Positions 9,469 through 17,369 of a stretch of 64,000 nt of DNA are shown here, piece after piece. The notes beneath the pieces were generated by a model. It was given only the letters and a program-made list of their open reading frames with translations, ran no database searches and was not told the DNA's origin. Location of the stretch: positions 222,818 through 286,817 of the forward strand of contig CAYZWI010000004.1 of assembly GCA_964482205.1 (NCBI GenBank), given 5' to 3'. The first letter of the stretch is position 1; each line of letters starts with the position of its first letter. Origin of the DNA: JAZDGX01 sp964482205 (GTDB lineage: Bacteria; Eisenbacteria; RBG-16-71-46; CAIMUX01; WJJG01). The position numbers and the translations under genes are program-made.

Positions 9469-10311
9469 ATGCGCATTTCGCCGCAATTCACACAGGCCGT
9501 CGCCAAAGCGCTCCTCGCGCTGGCGTGCGCGTCCGCCATCCTGGCGCTGCTCTTCGTCGTCGGGATGGTGCTCGCGGGCGGATTGCCGCATGTCTCGTGG
9601 AGCTTCCTCACCCAGCCGATTCTCGACATGGGCCGCGAAGGCGGGATCCTGCCCGCGATCGTGGGCACGCTGATGATGGCCTTCGTTGCGATCGGCATCG
9701 CCGGCCCGCTCGGCGTGGCGAGCGCGATCTATCTGGCCGAGTACACGGTCGAGAGCCGCATTACGCAGGCGATCCGCTTCGGGATCAATTGTCTCGCGGG
9801 AGTGCCCTCGATCATCTTCGGCCTCTTCGGCTTCATTCTCTTCGTCGTGATCCTCGGCTTCGGCTGGTCGATTCTTTCGGGCGGCTTTTCGCTGGCGGCG
9901 ATGGTCCTGCCCACGATCATCCGGACCTCGGAGGAAGCCCTGCGCTCGGTGCCGCGTCAATATCGCGATGTCGCCGCCTCGCTGGGCGGGACGCGCTGGC
10001 AGGTGGTCACGCGCTCGGTGCTTCCGAATGCGCTGCCCGGCATCCTCACTGGTCTGATTCTGGGAATCGGCCGCTCGATCGAGGACACCGCGGTTGTGAT
10101 GTTCACCGCCGGCTCTGCCGTGCAGATGCCGCATTCGCTCTTCGATTCCGCGCGCACGATGTCGGCGCACTTCTATATTCTCGCGCGCGAGGGAGTCTCG
10201 AGCAAAAACGCCTACGCGACTGCGGCGGTGCTGATCCTCACGATCCTCGTCATCAACGTGAGCGCCTACTCGCTGATGCACCGCATGATGCGCGGCCGGA
10301 GGCCGGCGTGA
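9469..10311 (+). CDS. pstA: Phosphate ABC transporter permease PstA
   Basis: 280-aa inner-membrane permease partner of PstC. Six hydrophobic segments; family motifs include GILPAIVGTLMM, GVASAIYLAEYT, CLAGVPSIIFGLFGF and the ATPase-docking loop AASLGGTRWQVVTRSVLPNALPGILTG followed by LGIGRSIEDTA (usually GETA, here EDTA). Its TGA overlaps the GTG start of the first PstB, the usual sign of translational coupling. Confidence 0.95.
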   Translation: MRISPQFTQAVAKALLALACASAILALLFVVGMVLAGGLPHVSWSFLTQPILDMGREGGILPAIVGTLMMAFVAIGIAGPLGVASAIYLAEYTVESRITQAIRFGINCLAGVPSIIFGLFGFILFVVILGFGWSILSGGFSLAAMVLPTIIRTSEEALRSVPRQYRDVAASLGGTRWQVVTRSVLPNALPGILTGLILGIGRSIEDTAVVMFTAGSAVQMPHSLFDSARTMSAHFYILAREGVSSKNAYATAAVLILTILVINVSAYSLMHRMMRGRRPA

Positions 10312-11162
10312 GGAACGGGCACGGCAGGCGGGTGGATGCGCTGGTTGGCCGCGAGGCGGGCGGGACTTCGCGGCCTTCCCTCGAGCCGGCGGCGGCGTCC
10401 GGCGACGAGCCGCGCGTGAAGATCGCGGTCCGCAACCTTCAGATCCGCTTCGGCGACATCCAGGCGCTGAAGGATGTGACCCTCGACGTGCTGCGGCACG
10501 AGATCCTGTCGGTGATCGGGCCGGCCAATTCGGGCAAGTCGAGCTTGCTCCTCGCGCTCAACCGCATGGTCGAGCGCGTCCCTCACTCGCAGGTTTCGGG
10601 ACAGGTGCTGCTCGACGGCCGGAACATTCGCGAGATCTCGTCGGTGGAAGAGCTGCGCCGGCGGATCGGAATGGTCTTCGCCCTGCCGACTCCCTTGCCG
10701 ATGAGCATTCGCGAGAACCTGCTCTTCGGGCCGCGCATGTCCCGGCACCTGAGCCGCGGCGAGGCCGACCGGCTGGTCGAGACTTCCCTGCGCACGGCGT
10801 TTCTATGGGACGAGGTCAAGGACCGCCTCGACACCTTCGCGTTCCACTTGTCGGGGGGCCAGCAGCAGCGCTTGTGCATCGCGCGCAGCTTGGCCGTTCA
10901 ACCGGAAGTGATTTTGTTCGACGAGCCTTGCTCCGGACTCGATCCGATCTCCACCGCCAAGGTGGAAGAGGTGATGAAGGAGCTGAAGCGCGATCACACG
11001 CTCGTGCTCGTGACGAACAACACGAAGCAGGCCGCGCGGGTCGGCGACCGCACGGCGTTTCTCTTGATGGGCGAGCTCATTGAAGTGGACCGCACGGAGA
11101 AGATCTTCACGACTCCCTCCGAGAGGCGCACGGAGGAGTATGTGACCGGCCAGTTCGGTTAA
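10308..11162 (+). CDS. pstB: PstB-type phosphate ABC ATPase 1, with altered Walker A, Q-loop and H-loop
   Basis: 284 aa from GTG 10308, which overlaps the pstA stop. Clearly PstB-like (ISSVEELRRRIGMVF, HLSGGQQQRLCIARSLAVQP, VILFDEPCSGLDPIS, TEEYVTGQFG). Three ATP-site elements differ from normal PstB. Walker A reads GPANSGKSS (71-79) instead of GPSGCGKST. The Q-loop glutamine is alanine (VFALPTPLP, A125, bases 10680-10682). The switch histidine is asparagine (VTNNTKQA, N237, bases 11016-11018). Signature LSGGQ (181-185) and Walker B Asp205/Glu206 are intact. The first 37 residues are an extra low-conservation leader. It probably works as one half of a heterodimer with the next gene rather than as the classical PstB homodimer. 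Confidence 0.92.
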   Translation: MRNGHGRRVDALVGREAGGTSRPSLEPAAASGDEPRVKIAVRNLQIRFGDIQALKDVTLDVLRHEILSVIGPANSGKSSLLLALNRMVERVPHSQVSGQVLLDGRNIREISSVEELRRRIGMVFALPTPLPMSIRENLLFGPRMSRHLSRGEADRLVETSLRTAFLWDEVKDRLDTFAFHLSGGQQQRLCIARSLAVQPEVILFDEPCSGLDPISTAKVEEVMKELKRDHTLVLVTNNTKQAARVGDRTAFLLMGELIEVDRTEKIFTTPSERRTEEYVTGQFG

Positions 11163-11233
11163 CGGACACGATTCCCCGCGTACGGCGATCGGATCGCCGA
11201 GTGCGGCGCGGGGCGGCATTCAGGCGGAATTCG

Positions 11234-11980
11234 ATGGACGCGATCGCATGCCGGAATCTCAACCTCTACTACGGGGACTTCCACGCCCTGAAAGATGTCT
11301 CGCTGCGCATCGCGCCCAACCGAATCACCTCGCTCATCGGCCCCTCGGGGTGCGGGAAGTCGACGCTCTTGCGGGTCTTCAACCGCATGAACGAGTTGAT
11401 CGAGGGCGTGCGGGTGACCGGCGAAGTCGAAGTGCTCGGGCGCTCGCTCTTCGCGCAAGACCTCCAGCAGTTGCGCAAGTCGGTGGGCATGGTCTTTCAG
11501 CGGCCCAATCCTTTTCCCTTGTCGATCTATGAGAACATCGCCTTCGGGCTTCGCATCCACGGCCAGGGCAACAAGGCGTTTCGCGAGGCGACCGTTCAGG
11601 AAAGCCTTCAGGCCGTCGGGTTGTGGACCGCGTTCAAGGACCGGTTGCAGGAAAACGCGCTGCAATTGTCAGGCGAGGAGCAGCAGCGGCTGTGCATCGC
11701 GCGCTTGCTGGCCGTGAAGCCGAACATCCTCCTGATGGACGAGCCCTGCTCGGCGCTCGATCCGATCGCGACCGCCCGCGTGGAGGAGCTGATGCAGGAC
11801 TTGAAGGCCAATTACACGATCGTGATCGTCACCCACAACATGCAGCAGGCGGCGCGCGTCTCGGAAGAATGCGGCTTCATGCTCTTGGGCGAGCTGGTCG
11901 AATTCGGGCGAACGAGCGAGCTGTTCACCCGGCCGCGCGATCGGCGCACGGAGGAGTACATCAGCGGGCGTTATGGTTGA
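11234..11980 (+). CDS. pstB: PstB-type phosphate ABC ATPase 2, with degenerate signature motif
   Basis: 248-aa ATPase of normal PstB length. ATG 11234 is chosen because family similarity starts there (MDAIACRNLNLYYGDFHALKDVS). Walker A GPSGCGKST (36-44), Q-loop Gln89 (VFQRPNPFP), Walker B ILLMDEPCSALD and switch His201 (VTHNMQQAARVSEE) are all canonical. The ABC signature is not: LSGEEQ (145-150) replaces LSGGQQ, so Gly148 of the family is Glu. That motif closes the ATP site of the partner subunit, here the one already altered in PstB1. The gap to pstB1 is 71 bp. Confidence 0.94.
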   Translation: MDAIACRNLNLYYGDFHALKDVSLRIAPNRITSLIGPSGCGKSTLLRVFNRMNELIEGVRVTGEVEVLGRSLFAQDLQQLRKSVGMVFQRPNPFPLSIYENIAFGLRIHGQGNKAFREATVQESLQAVGLWTAFKDRLQENALQLSGEEQQRLCIARLLAVKPNILLMDEPCSALDPIATARVEELMQDLKANYTIVIVTHNMQQAARVSEECGFMLLGELVEFGRTSELFTRPRDRRTEEYISGRYG

Positions 11981-12030
11981 TGCCCGGTGCCACCCGCGGA
12001 TCCGCGCTACCTGCGGGCATGGGGAAACCC

Positions 12031-12079
12031 ATCGTTGCGTTACGGGCAGCGCGGGAAAGCGCATCGTCGCGTTACGGGC
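12031..12079 (+). repeat. Short direct repeat between pstB2 and phoU
   Basis: ATCGTTGCGTTACGGGC at 12031-12047 recurs as ATCGTCGCGTTACGGGC at 12063-12079 (one mismatch in 17, 32-bp period). It lies just before the phoU ribosome site in the only sizeable gap of the operon. It could be an operator or a slippage duplication. Confidence 0.6.
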
Positions 12080-12112
12080 GGTGATCGGGCATCATTCGGC
12101 TCTGGGGGAATC

Positions 12113-12808
12113 ATGGACCATCACATCGACCGGCATTTCGACCAGGCGCTCGACGCGCTGAAACAGCAGATCATGATCATGTGCTCCAAGGTGGAGTTCA
12201 TGATCGCCGACGCCATCCGCTGCCTGGCGGAGACCGACTGCCGGCTGGCCGTGCAAATGCGCGAACGCGATCGCGCCATCGACGCATTGGAAGTGGCCAT
12301 CGACGAGCACTGCCTCGAGCTGCTGGTGCGCTACCAGCCCGCGGCGCGCGACCTGCGCTTCATCACCCGCGGGCTGAAGATCGTCACCGATCTCGAGCGG
12401 GTCGGCGATCTCGCCGTCAACCTCGCCAGCCGTTCCATCGAGCTGCGCGAAGCGGGCGGGCCGGCAATCGATCTGACCGAGCTCGCGGCCGTGGTGCAAG
12501 GCATGCTGCGCGACAGCATCATTGCGTTCGTGGAGGGCGACGCGGCCAAGGCGATGGCGGTGCTGCGCAAAGACGACATGGTCGACAATCTCACGCGCAC
12601 CTACATCAACGGCTTCATCGACCGCTCGCGGCACGAGCCGGAGGCGATCGGACGGATCTTCCCCTCCTCGTCGGTGGTGCGATATCTCGAGCGGGTGGCC
12701 GACCACTCGACGAACATCGCCGAACTTGCGATCTTCATGGTGAAGGGCCGCGATGTGCGGCACGGCCACACGAAACTTCCAGAACGGGAAGACTTCGAGG
12801 GGCGCTGA
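12113..12808 (+). CDS. phoU: PhoU, phosphate-signalling regulator
   Basis: 231 aa, two repeats of the PhoU three-helix bundle. Each half carries the metal-binding E/DxxxD pattern typical of PhoU: RGLKIVTDLERVGDLAVNLA in the first and VRYLERVADHSTNIAELAIF in the second. PhoU restrains Pst uptake and signals phosphate sufficiency to the PhoR/PhoB pair. ATG 12113 follows GGGGGA at a good distance; an upstream in-frame ATG at 11987 would add 42 unconserved residues. No phoB or phoR gene is in the window. Confidence 0.95.
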   Translation: MDHHIDRHFDQALDALKQQIMIMCSKVEFMIADAIRCLAETDCRLAVQMRERDRAIDALEVAIDEHCLELLVRYQPAARDLRFITRGLKIVTDLERVGDLAVNLASRSIELREAGGPAIDLTELAAVVQGMLRDSIIAFVEGDAAKAMAVLRKDDMVDNLTRTYINGFIDRSRHEPEAIGRIFPSSSVVRYLERVADHSTNIAELAIFMVKGRDVRHGHTKLPEREDFEGR

Positions 12809-12916
12809 GGCCGGGAGGCACGCGCGGCGGCGGGGAATGGCGCGGCCGCGGCGGGCATGCCTTGCACGGCGGGGAACGCATCCGGTCCTGCGGCGCGCAT
12901 AGCAAACGAGGGCACA

Positions 12917-13534
12917 GTGGGCATCACGGAATTCCTGGTACCGAGAATCACGCACGCCATCGACATGATGGGCTATCCCGGCGTCGCCTTCCTGATGATG
13001 CTGGAGAGCATGGTCTTTCCCATTCCCAGCGAAGCGGTCATGCCGTTCGCCGGATCGCTCGTGCCCGCGGGACGCTTCACCTTTCTTGGCGTGGTTCTCG
13101 CGAGCACCTTCGGGAGCATCGTCGGCTCGCTGCTCTCCTACGCGATGGGCTACTACGGCGGCCGGCCGTTCCTCCTGCGCTTCGGCCGCTATCTGCTCCT
13201 CAATCCGCATGACCTCGAGATCACCGAGCGCTTCTTCGCGCGGCGCGGATCGGCCGCGATCTTCGTCGCGCGCTTCATCCCCGTCGTCCGCCATCTGATC
13301 TCGGTTCCCGCCGGAATGGGCAAGATGAACCTCGCGCGCTTCTCGCTCTACACGATCCTGGGGGCGGCTGGCTGGAACGCGATCCTCACCTGGCTGGGCT
13401 ATCACCTCGGCAAGCACTGGGACATCATTCAGAAGTACAGCCATCCGATCGACATCGTCGTGCTCGTCCTGCTGGCGCTCGCAATCGCCTTCTTCGTGCG
13501 CTCGCATCTGCGGGGAAGGCGCAGCCGGTCGTAG
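12917..13534 (+). CDS. DedA/SNARE-associated (VTT domain) membrane protein
   Basis: 205 aa from GTG 12917 (GAGGG upstream); an ATG at 12857 would add 20 residues. DedA family: PIPSEAVMPFAG near the first re-entrant segment, GSIVGSLLSYAMGYYGGRPFL, and FVARFIPVVRHLISVPAGMGKM with the conserved arginines, followed by a GAAGWNAILTWLGYHLG segment. DedA proteins translocate lipids such as undecaprenyl phosphate or phosphatidylethanolamine and support envelope homeostasis. The position right after phoU is suggestive: members of this family have been linked to recycling of phosphate-bearing lipid carriers. Confidence 0.92.
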   Translation: MGITEFLVPRITHAIDMMGYPGVAFLMMLESMVFPIPSEAVMPFAGSLVPAGRFTFLGVVLASTFGSIVGSLLSYAMGYYGGRPFLLRFGRYLLLNPHDLEITERFFARRGSAAIFVARFIPVVRHLISVPAGMGKMNLARFSLYTILGAAGWNAILTWLGYHLGKHWDIIQKYSHPIDIVVLVLLALAIAFFVRSHLRGRRSRS

Positions 13535-13629
13535 GGCGACTTGCGTGCGCGGGCGGCTCGCAGCCGCTGCGTCACAACGGCCATCGTCCAGGCCCTGGGC
13601 ACGCTGACAAGCCCTTCGCCCATCGCATG

Positions 13630-13669
13630 AAAAACGCCGGCCCGGCATCCTGATGGTGCCAGGCCGGCG
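13630..13669 (-). terminator. Rho-independent terminator of pepF
   Basis: On the minus strand an 8-bp perfect stem CGCCGGCC/GGCCGGCG (13635-13642 with 13662-13669), extendable inside by GGCATC/GATGGTGCC pairing, is followed by five T. It lies 26 bp past the pepF stop. On the plus strand it also sits downstream of the DedA gene but without a U tract. Confidence 0.8.
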
Positions 13670-13695
13670 TACAGCGCCTGAAGATTGCGCGCCTC

Positions 13696-15618
13696 TTAGA
13701 TTCTGCCCGTCTGCTTCAAGAGCACTTCCATCTGGTCGACGAGCTCCGCGAACTTCTTCATCGTCGCATTCACCGGCCCGGGCTGCGTCAGATCCACCCC
13801 GGTGTCGCGCAGGAGATCGAGCGGGTACTTCGACGAGCCGCCGGAAAGGAAGTGGATGTACGACTCCTGCGCCGCCTTCTTCTGCTTGGAGCTGCCCGTG
13901 AGGAACTTCTCCGCCAGCGCGGCGGAGGCGGCATAGGAAGTCGCGTACTTGTAGACGTAGTAGTTGCGATAGAAGTGCGGAATCCGGATCCAGGTGTAGC
14001 CGTACTCCGGATCGATCGCCACGGAATCGCCGTAGTAGTCCTTCAGCACATCGACATACATCTGGGTGAGCGTCTCGGACGTCAGCGGCTCGCCCATCTC
14101 CGCGGCCCGGTGCATGCGGTGCTCGTAGTCGGCGAACATCACCTGGGTGATGAGCGTGCCGCGAATCTTGTCGATCCACTGGTTCACGAGGTAGAGCTTC
14201 TTGGCCGGGTCCTTTTCCCTCTTCAGGAGATAGTCCATCAACAGCGCCTCGTTGAAGGTGGATGCCACCTCGGCGACGAAGATGGTGTAATCGGCGTAGA
14301 TGTACGGCTGCTCCTTGTAGCTGAACCAGGTGTGCATCGCGTGGCCCATCTCGTGGGCCGTCGTGAACATGTCGTCCAGCGAGTTGTTGTAGTTGAGGAA
14401 GAGATACGGGTGGCTGAGGTAGGTGCCGGTCGAATAAGCCCCGGCGCGCTTGCCCTTGTTTTCGTAGACATCCACCCAGCCGCTCTTGAAGCCGGCGGTC
14501 ATCCCGCCGACATATTCTGGGCCGAGCGGCGCCAGCGACTTCAGGATCGTCTGCACGGCGGCATCGTATTCCACTTCCTCGCGCGTCTCGGGGATCAACG
14601 GGGCGAACATGTCGTAGAGGTACAGGGAATCCTGGCCAAGTGCCCGCCGCCGGAGGTCGCAATAGCGTTGGAGAGTCCCGGCATTGTCCTTCACCGTCTG
14701 GATCAGGCTCAGGAACACGGTCGTGTCGACGAAATCCTGGTCCATGGAGGCGTGCAGCGCCGATTCGTATCCGCGCGAGCGGGCGTAGAAGACATCCTTC
14801 TGGATGTTGCCGGTCATGAGCGCGGCCGCCGTGTTCTTGTAGTCGGAGTAGGCGGTGAGCAGCGAGAGGGCCGCGTCGCGCCGCACGCGCGGGTCGCTGC
14901 TCTCGAGCATCACGATGAAGCGGCCCTCGGAGACCTCGACATCGTTGCCCTGCTCGTCCTTGATCGTGGGGAATTTCATGTCCGAGTTGCGCAGCGCGGT
15001 CGCGGCGCTGTTGGGCGAGTTGGCCAGGATCCCGGAGAGGGCCAGGATGCGCTCTTCGGCCGGGCTCAGCGTGTGCTCGCGGGTGCGCAGCTGGTTGTCG
15101 ATGTACTGGCGGTAGACGGCCAGCTCAGGGGCCTCCTTGTACCAGCGCTCGAAGGTCTGGTCGGGAATCGACACCAGCTCGGGAGAGAACCAGGAGAGCG
15201 CTTCGCCGAACTGCACGGCGAGGACGGTCATCTGTTCCTTGTAGCCCGTGTACTTCTGATTGCGGGTGTCCTGGTCATAGGACATCGCCGCGTAGGAGAA
15301 GGCGTTCTCGATCTTCTTGGCCGCTTCCTCGTAGGCTTTGAAGAAGGCGAGCAACTGATCGGGCGACTGGCTGATCTTGCCTTCGTAGGAGGCCAGGGTA
15401 GGGATCAGGGATCCGAGCGACTGGGCATCGGCTTCCCAGGCCTCGTCGCTCGCATACATGGCAGTGAGGTCCCACTTGTAGTTGTCCGGGATCTGACTGC
15501 GCTCCTTCACCTCGCCCATCCCCTGCGCGTCCGCGAACGGTGCGCCGAACAGCAGCATGGCGATCATCAGACCTCCCCACGCGCATATGAGCTTCTGCGA
15601 CCACATCCGATTCTGCAT
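13696..15618 (-). CDS. pepF: Oligoendopeptidase F (M3B zinc metallopeptidase) with a signal peptide
   Basis: 640 aa. Start 15618 is fixed by GAGGAGGAAGG directly upstream. The M3 zinc motif is TTAHEMGHAMHTWFS (HExxH) with the third ligand Glu in the following helix (FVAEVASTFNEALL). The rest follows PepF: YKWDLTAMY at the start of the enzyme, SYDQDTRNQKYTGY, HALDEVGSYYRVP-type lines near the end. It cleaves short peptides of about 6-20 residues. Unlike the usual cytosolic PepF, the N-terminus is a clear export signal (WGGLMIAMLLFGAPFADAQG), so this copy should act in the periplasm or outside. Confidence 0.93.
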   Translation of the reverse strand: MQNRMWSQKLICAWGGLMIAMLLFGAPFADAQGMGEVKERSQIPDNYKWDLTAMYASDEAWEADAQSLGSLIPTLASYEGKISQSPDQLLAFFKAYEEAAKKIENAFSYAAMSYDQDTRNQKYTGYKEQMTVLAVQFGEALSWFSPELVSIPDQTFERWYKEAPELAVYRQYIDNQLRTREHTLSPAEERILALSGILANSPNSAATALRNSDMKFPTIKDEQGNDVEVSEGRFIVMLESSDPRVRRDAALSLLTAYSDYKNTAAALMTGNIQKDVFYARSRGYESALHASMDQDFVDTTVFLSLIQTVKDNAGTLQRYCDLRRRALGQDSLYLYDMFAPLIPETREEVEYDAAVQTILKSLAPLGPEYVGGMTAGFKSGWVDVYENKGKRAGAYSTGTYLSHPYLFLNYNNSLDDMFTTAHEMGHAMHTWFSYKEQPYIYADYTIFVAEVASTFNEALLMDYLLKREKDPAKKLYLVNQWIDKIRGTLITQVMFADYEHRMHRAAEMGEPLTSETLTQMYVDVLKDYYGDSVAIDPEYGYTWIRIPHFYRNYYVYKYATSYAASAALAEKFLTGSSKQKKAAQESYIHFLSGGSSKYPLDLLRDTGVDLTQPGPVNATMKKFAELVDQMEVLLKQTGRI

Positions 15619-15901
15619 TCCTTCCTCCTCGGTTCTCGTGCCGGTCCATCCGGCCGGAAGATCATGCCCGCCGTTGCGCCGGGCGACCACGCCTCGTGGC
15701 AAGCCAAGCAATATACGGAGAACAGGGCTCGCTCGGAAAGAGTCCATTGCATGGAAACGGGAAGATCGGGGCGCTTCCCACTCGACCGAAAGCAGCGCCG
15801 GCCGGGCCGCACAGGAATTTGCGGGCCTTGGCCGGATCGACGCACGACCGGCTGCTGGCCTCCAGACCGTTGCCGTTCCACAAGTTGCGCGCCCGCCGAC
15901 C
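15619..15901. other. Intergenic region upstream of pepF
   Basis: 283 bp between the MFS stop and the pepF start, both on the minus strand. Apart from the pepF ribosome site at its edge I see no hairpin, repeat or clear promoter, though the pepF promoter should be here. Confidence 0.4.
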
Positions 15902-17209
15902 TCACGATTCCTGCTGCGCGAACCCCCCGGCGATCCGTTGATAGAGGGCGAGGACGATGATACCGACGATCGTGTGGGCGGCCAGCACATACCAGACGGT
16001 ACCCGGATGGCCCGCGTCGCTGAAGCGCCCGTAGAGCGAGGTGTAGATCGCCCCGCTGAAGGCGCCGACGGCGGTCGCCAGGAAGTTGCTGCCCATGTAG
16101 AGCCCGGCCTTCTCCTTGGGCGCGATGAAGGTGATGTATTCCTGGATGCGCGGCGACGAGATCATCTCTCCCACCGCGAAGAGGAAGATGCCGAGGAACA
16201 CCAGCGCCGGCGCGCCCACGCTCGCGCGCGCCATCACCACGAAGCCGATCGCGCAGACGAAGAGGCCGAAGAGAAACGAGGGGATCGCCTTGAAGCGTTC
16301 GGCGATCCTCGATACGAACAGCTGGAAGATGACGATGATGTAGCCGGTGTGCGAGATCGTCTCGCCCAGCACTCGGCGCACTCCGTCCTTCTCCTGCGAG
16401 AAGAAATTGGCGACGCCCGCGCCGAAGACGCTGCGCACCGCCAGGTAGAGTCGCGCGGTGTCGATGTTCTGATCGACATAGAGCGCGCAGAGATTGAAGA
16501 AGCCCCAGAACGGGATCCAGAAGAAGACGCCGAGTAGGAGCAGGAAGAGGCTGAACTTCAAGTCCGAGAGCGCCGTCCCGATGTCGCGGAACTTGTCGCG
16601 CAGGGTCACGCCTTCCCGCTGCCGCGGCGGCTCCTTGTAGAAGAAGAGCGTGATCAGCAGCATGAGCACGACGCCGACCGCGGCCACCTTGAAGGAGAGG
16701 TCCCACGAAATCACCCGCAGCTTGCCGGCGACGATCGGCCCGAGCGAGCCGCCGACATTCACCATCGCGTAGAAGATGCCGAAGCCGAGAGTCGAATTCG
16801 TGCGATCGGTGACCGCGCGCACCGTGCCGGAGATGAGCGGTTTGAAGATCCCCGCGGCCAACCCGATGCTCAGCATCGTGAGCGCGATGCCCGAGAAGGA
16901 TTTCGTGAGGATGAGGAGCAGGACGGACGGCAAGTACGCGAGATAGGAGACGATCAGCACCTTCTTGAACCCGAAGCGGTCGGCGAAGGTGCCCGAGAAG
17001 AGCGGGACCACATAGGAGAAGAGCAGGAAGATCGTCTGCACGATGCCGAGCTGGTTTCGGGAATAGCCCAGGCTCGCCATGTAGATGCCGAAGCTGAAGT
17101 AGATGCCGTAGTAGACGAAGCGCTCGAGCACTTCGATGAGGTTGGCGGTCCAGAAAACTCCCGGGAAGCGCGATCGCTCGCGCGGACGCTGCTCGATGCG
17201 TGACTCCAT
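15902..17209 (-). CDS. MFS transporter, POT/peptide-transporter-like
   Basis: 435 aa from ATG 17209, chosen for GGAGGAAG just upstream. Twelve hydrophobic segments. The first helix, ANLIEVLERFVYYGIYFSFGIYM, resembles the ExxERFxYYG motif of proton-dependent oligopeptide transporters, where the glutamate and arginine couple H+. The fifth-helix region (LGFGIFYAMVNVGGSLGPIVAG) also fits POT (FYxxINxGS). A central cytoplasmic segment carries KEPPRQREG. Probably a proton-coupled di/tripeptide or related solute importer; lying next to a secreted oligopeptidase it may take up its products, which is inference. Confidence 0.85.
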   Translation of the reverse strand: MESRIEQRPRERSRFPGVFWTANLIEVLERFVYYGIYFSFGIYMASLGYSRNQLGIVQTIFLLFSYVVPLFSGTFADRFGFKKVLIVSYLAYLPSVLLLILTKSFSGIALTMLSIGLAAGIFKPLISGTVRAVTDRTNSTLGFGIFYAMVNVGGSLGPIVAGKLRVISWDLSFKVAAVGVVLMLLITLFFYKEPPRQREGVTLRDKFRDIGTALSDLKFSLFLLLLGVFFWIPFWGFFNLCALYVDQNIDTARLYLAVRSVFGAGVANFFSQEKDGVRRVLGETISHTGYIIVIFQLFVSRIAERFKAIPSFLFGLFVCAIGFVVMARASVGAPALVFLGIFLFAVGEMISSPRIQEYITFIAPKEKAGLYMGSNFLATAVGAFSGAIYTSLYGRFSDAGHPGTVWYVLAAHTIVGIIVLALYQRIAGGFAQQES

Positions 17210-17369
17210 GGCACTTCCTCCGCTCATGCTTGGGCCTCGAGGGATTTCGCCGGCAGGATACGGGTCCGAGCGGGCGCTGTCTCGCAGTTTTCGGCGCAGG
17301 GACGAGAGGGCTGGAATGCGGTCCGCGCTCCAGCCCGCGTCCGCCCGCGGTCCCCCGTGATTGCCCTGC

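Noticed and set aside
12092..14662. 856-codon open frame on the minus strand across phoU, DedA and pepF
   Set aside because: It runs antisense to phoU and DedA and out of frame in pepF; composition is Arg/His-rich with no motif. It is a GC-rich shadow.
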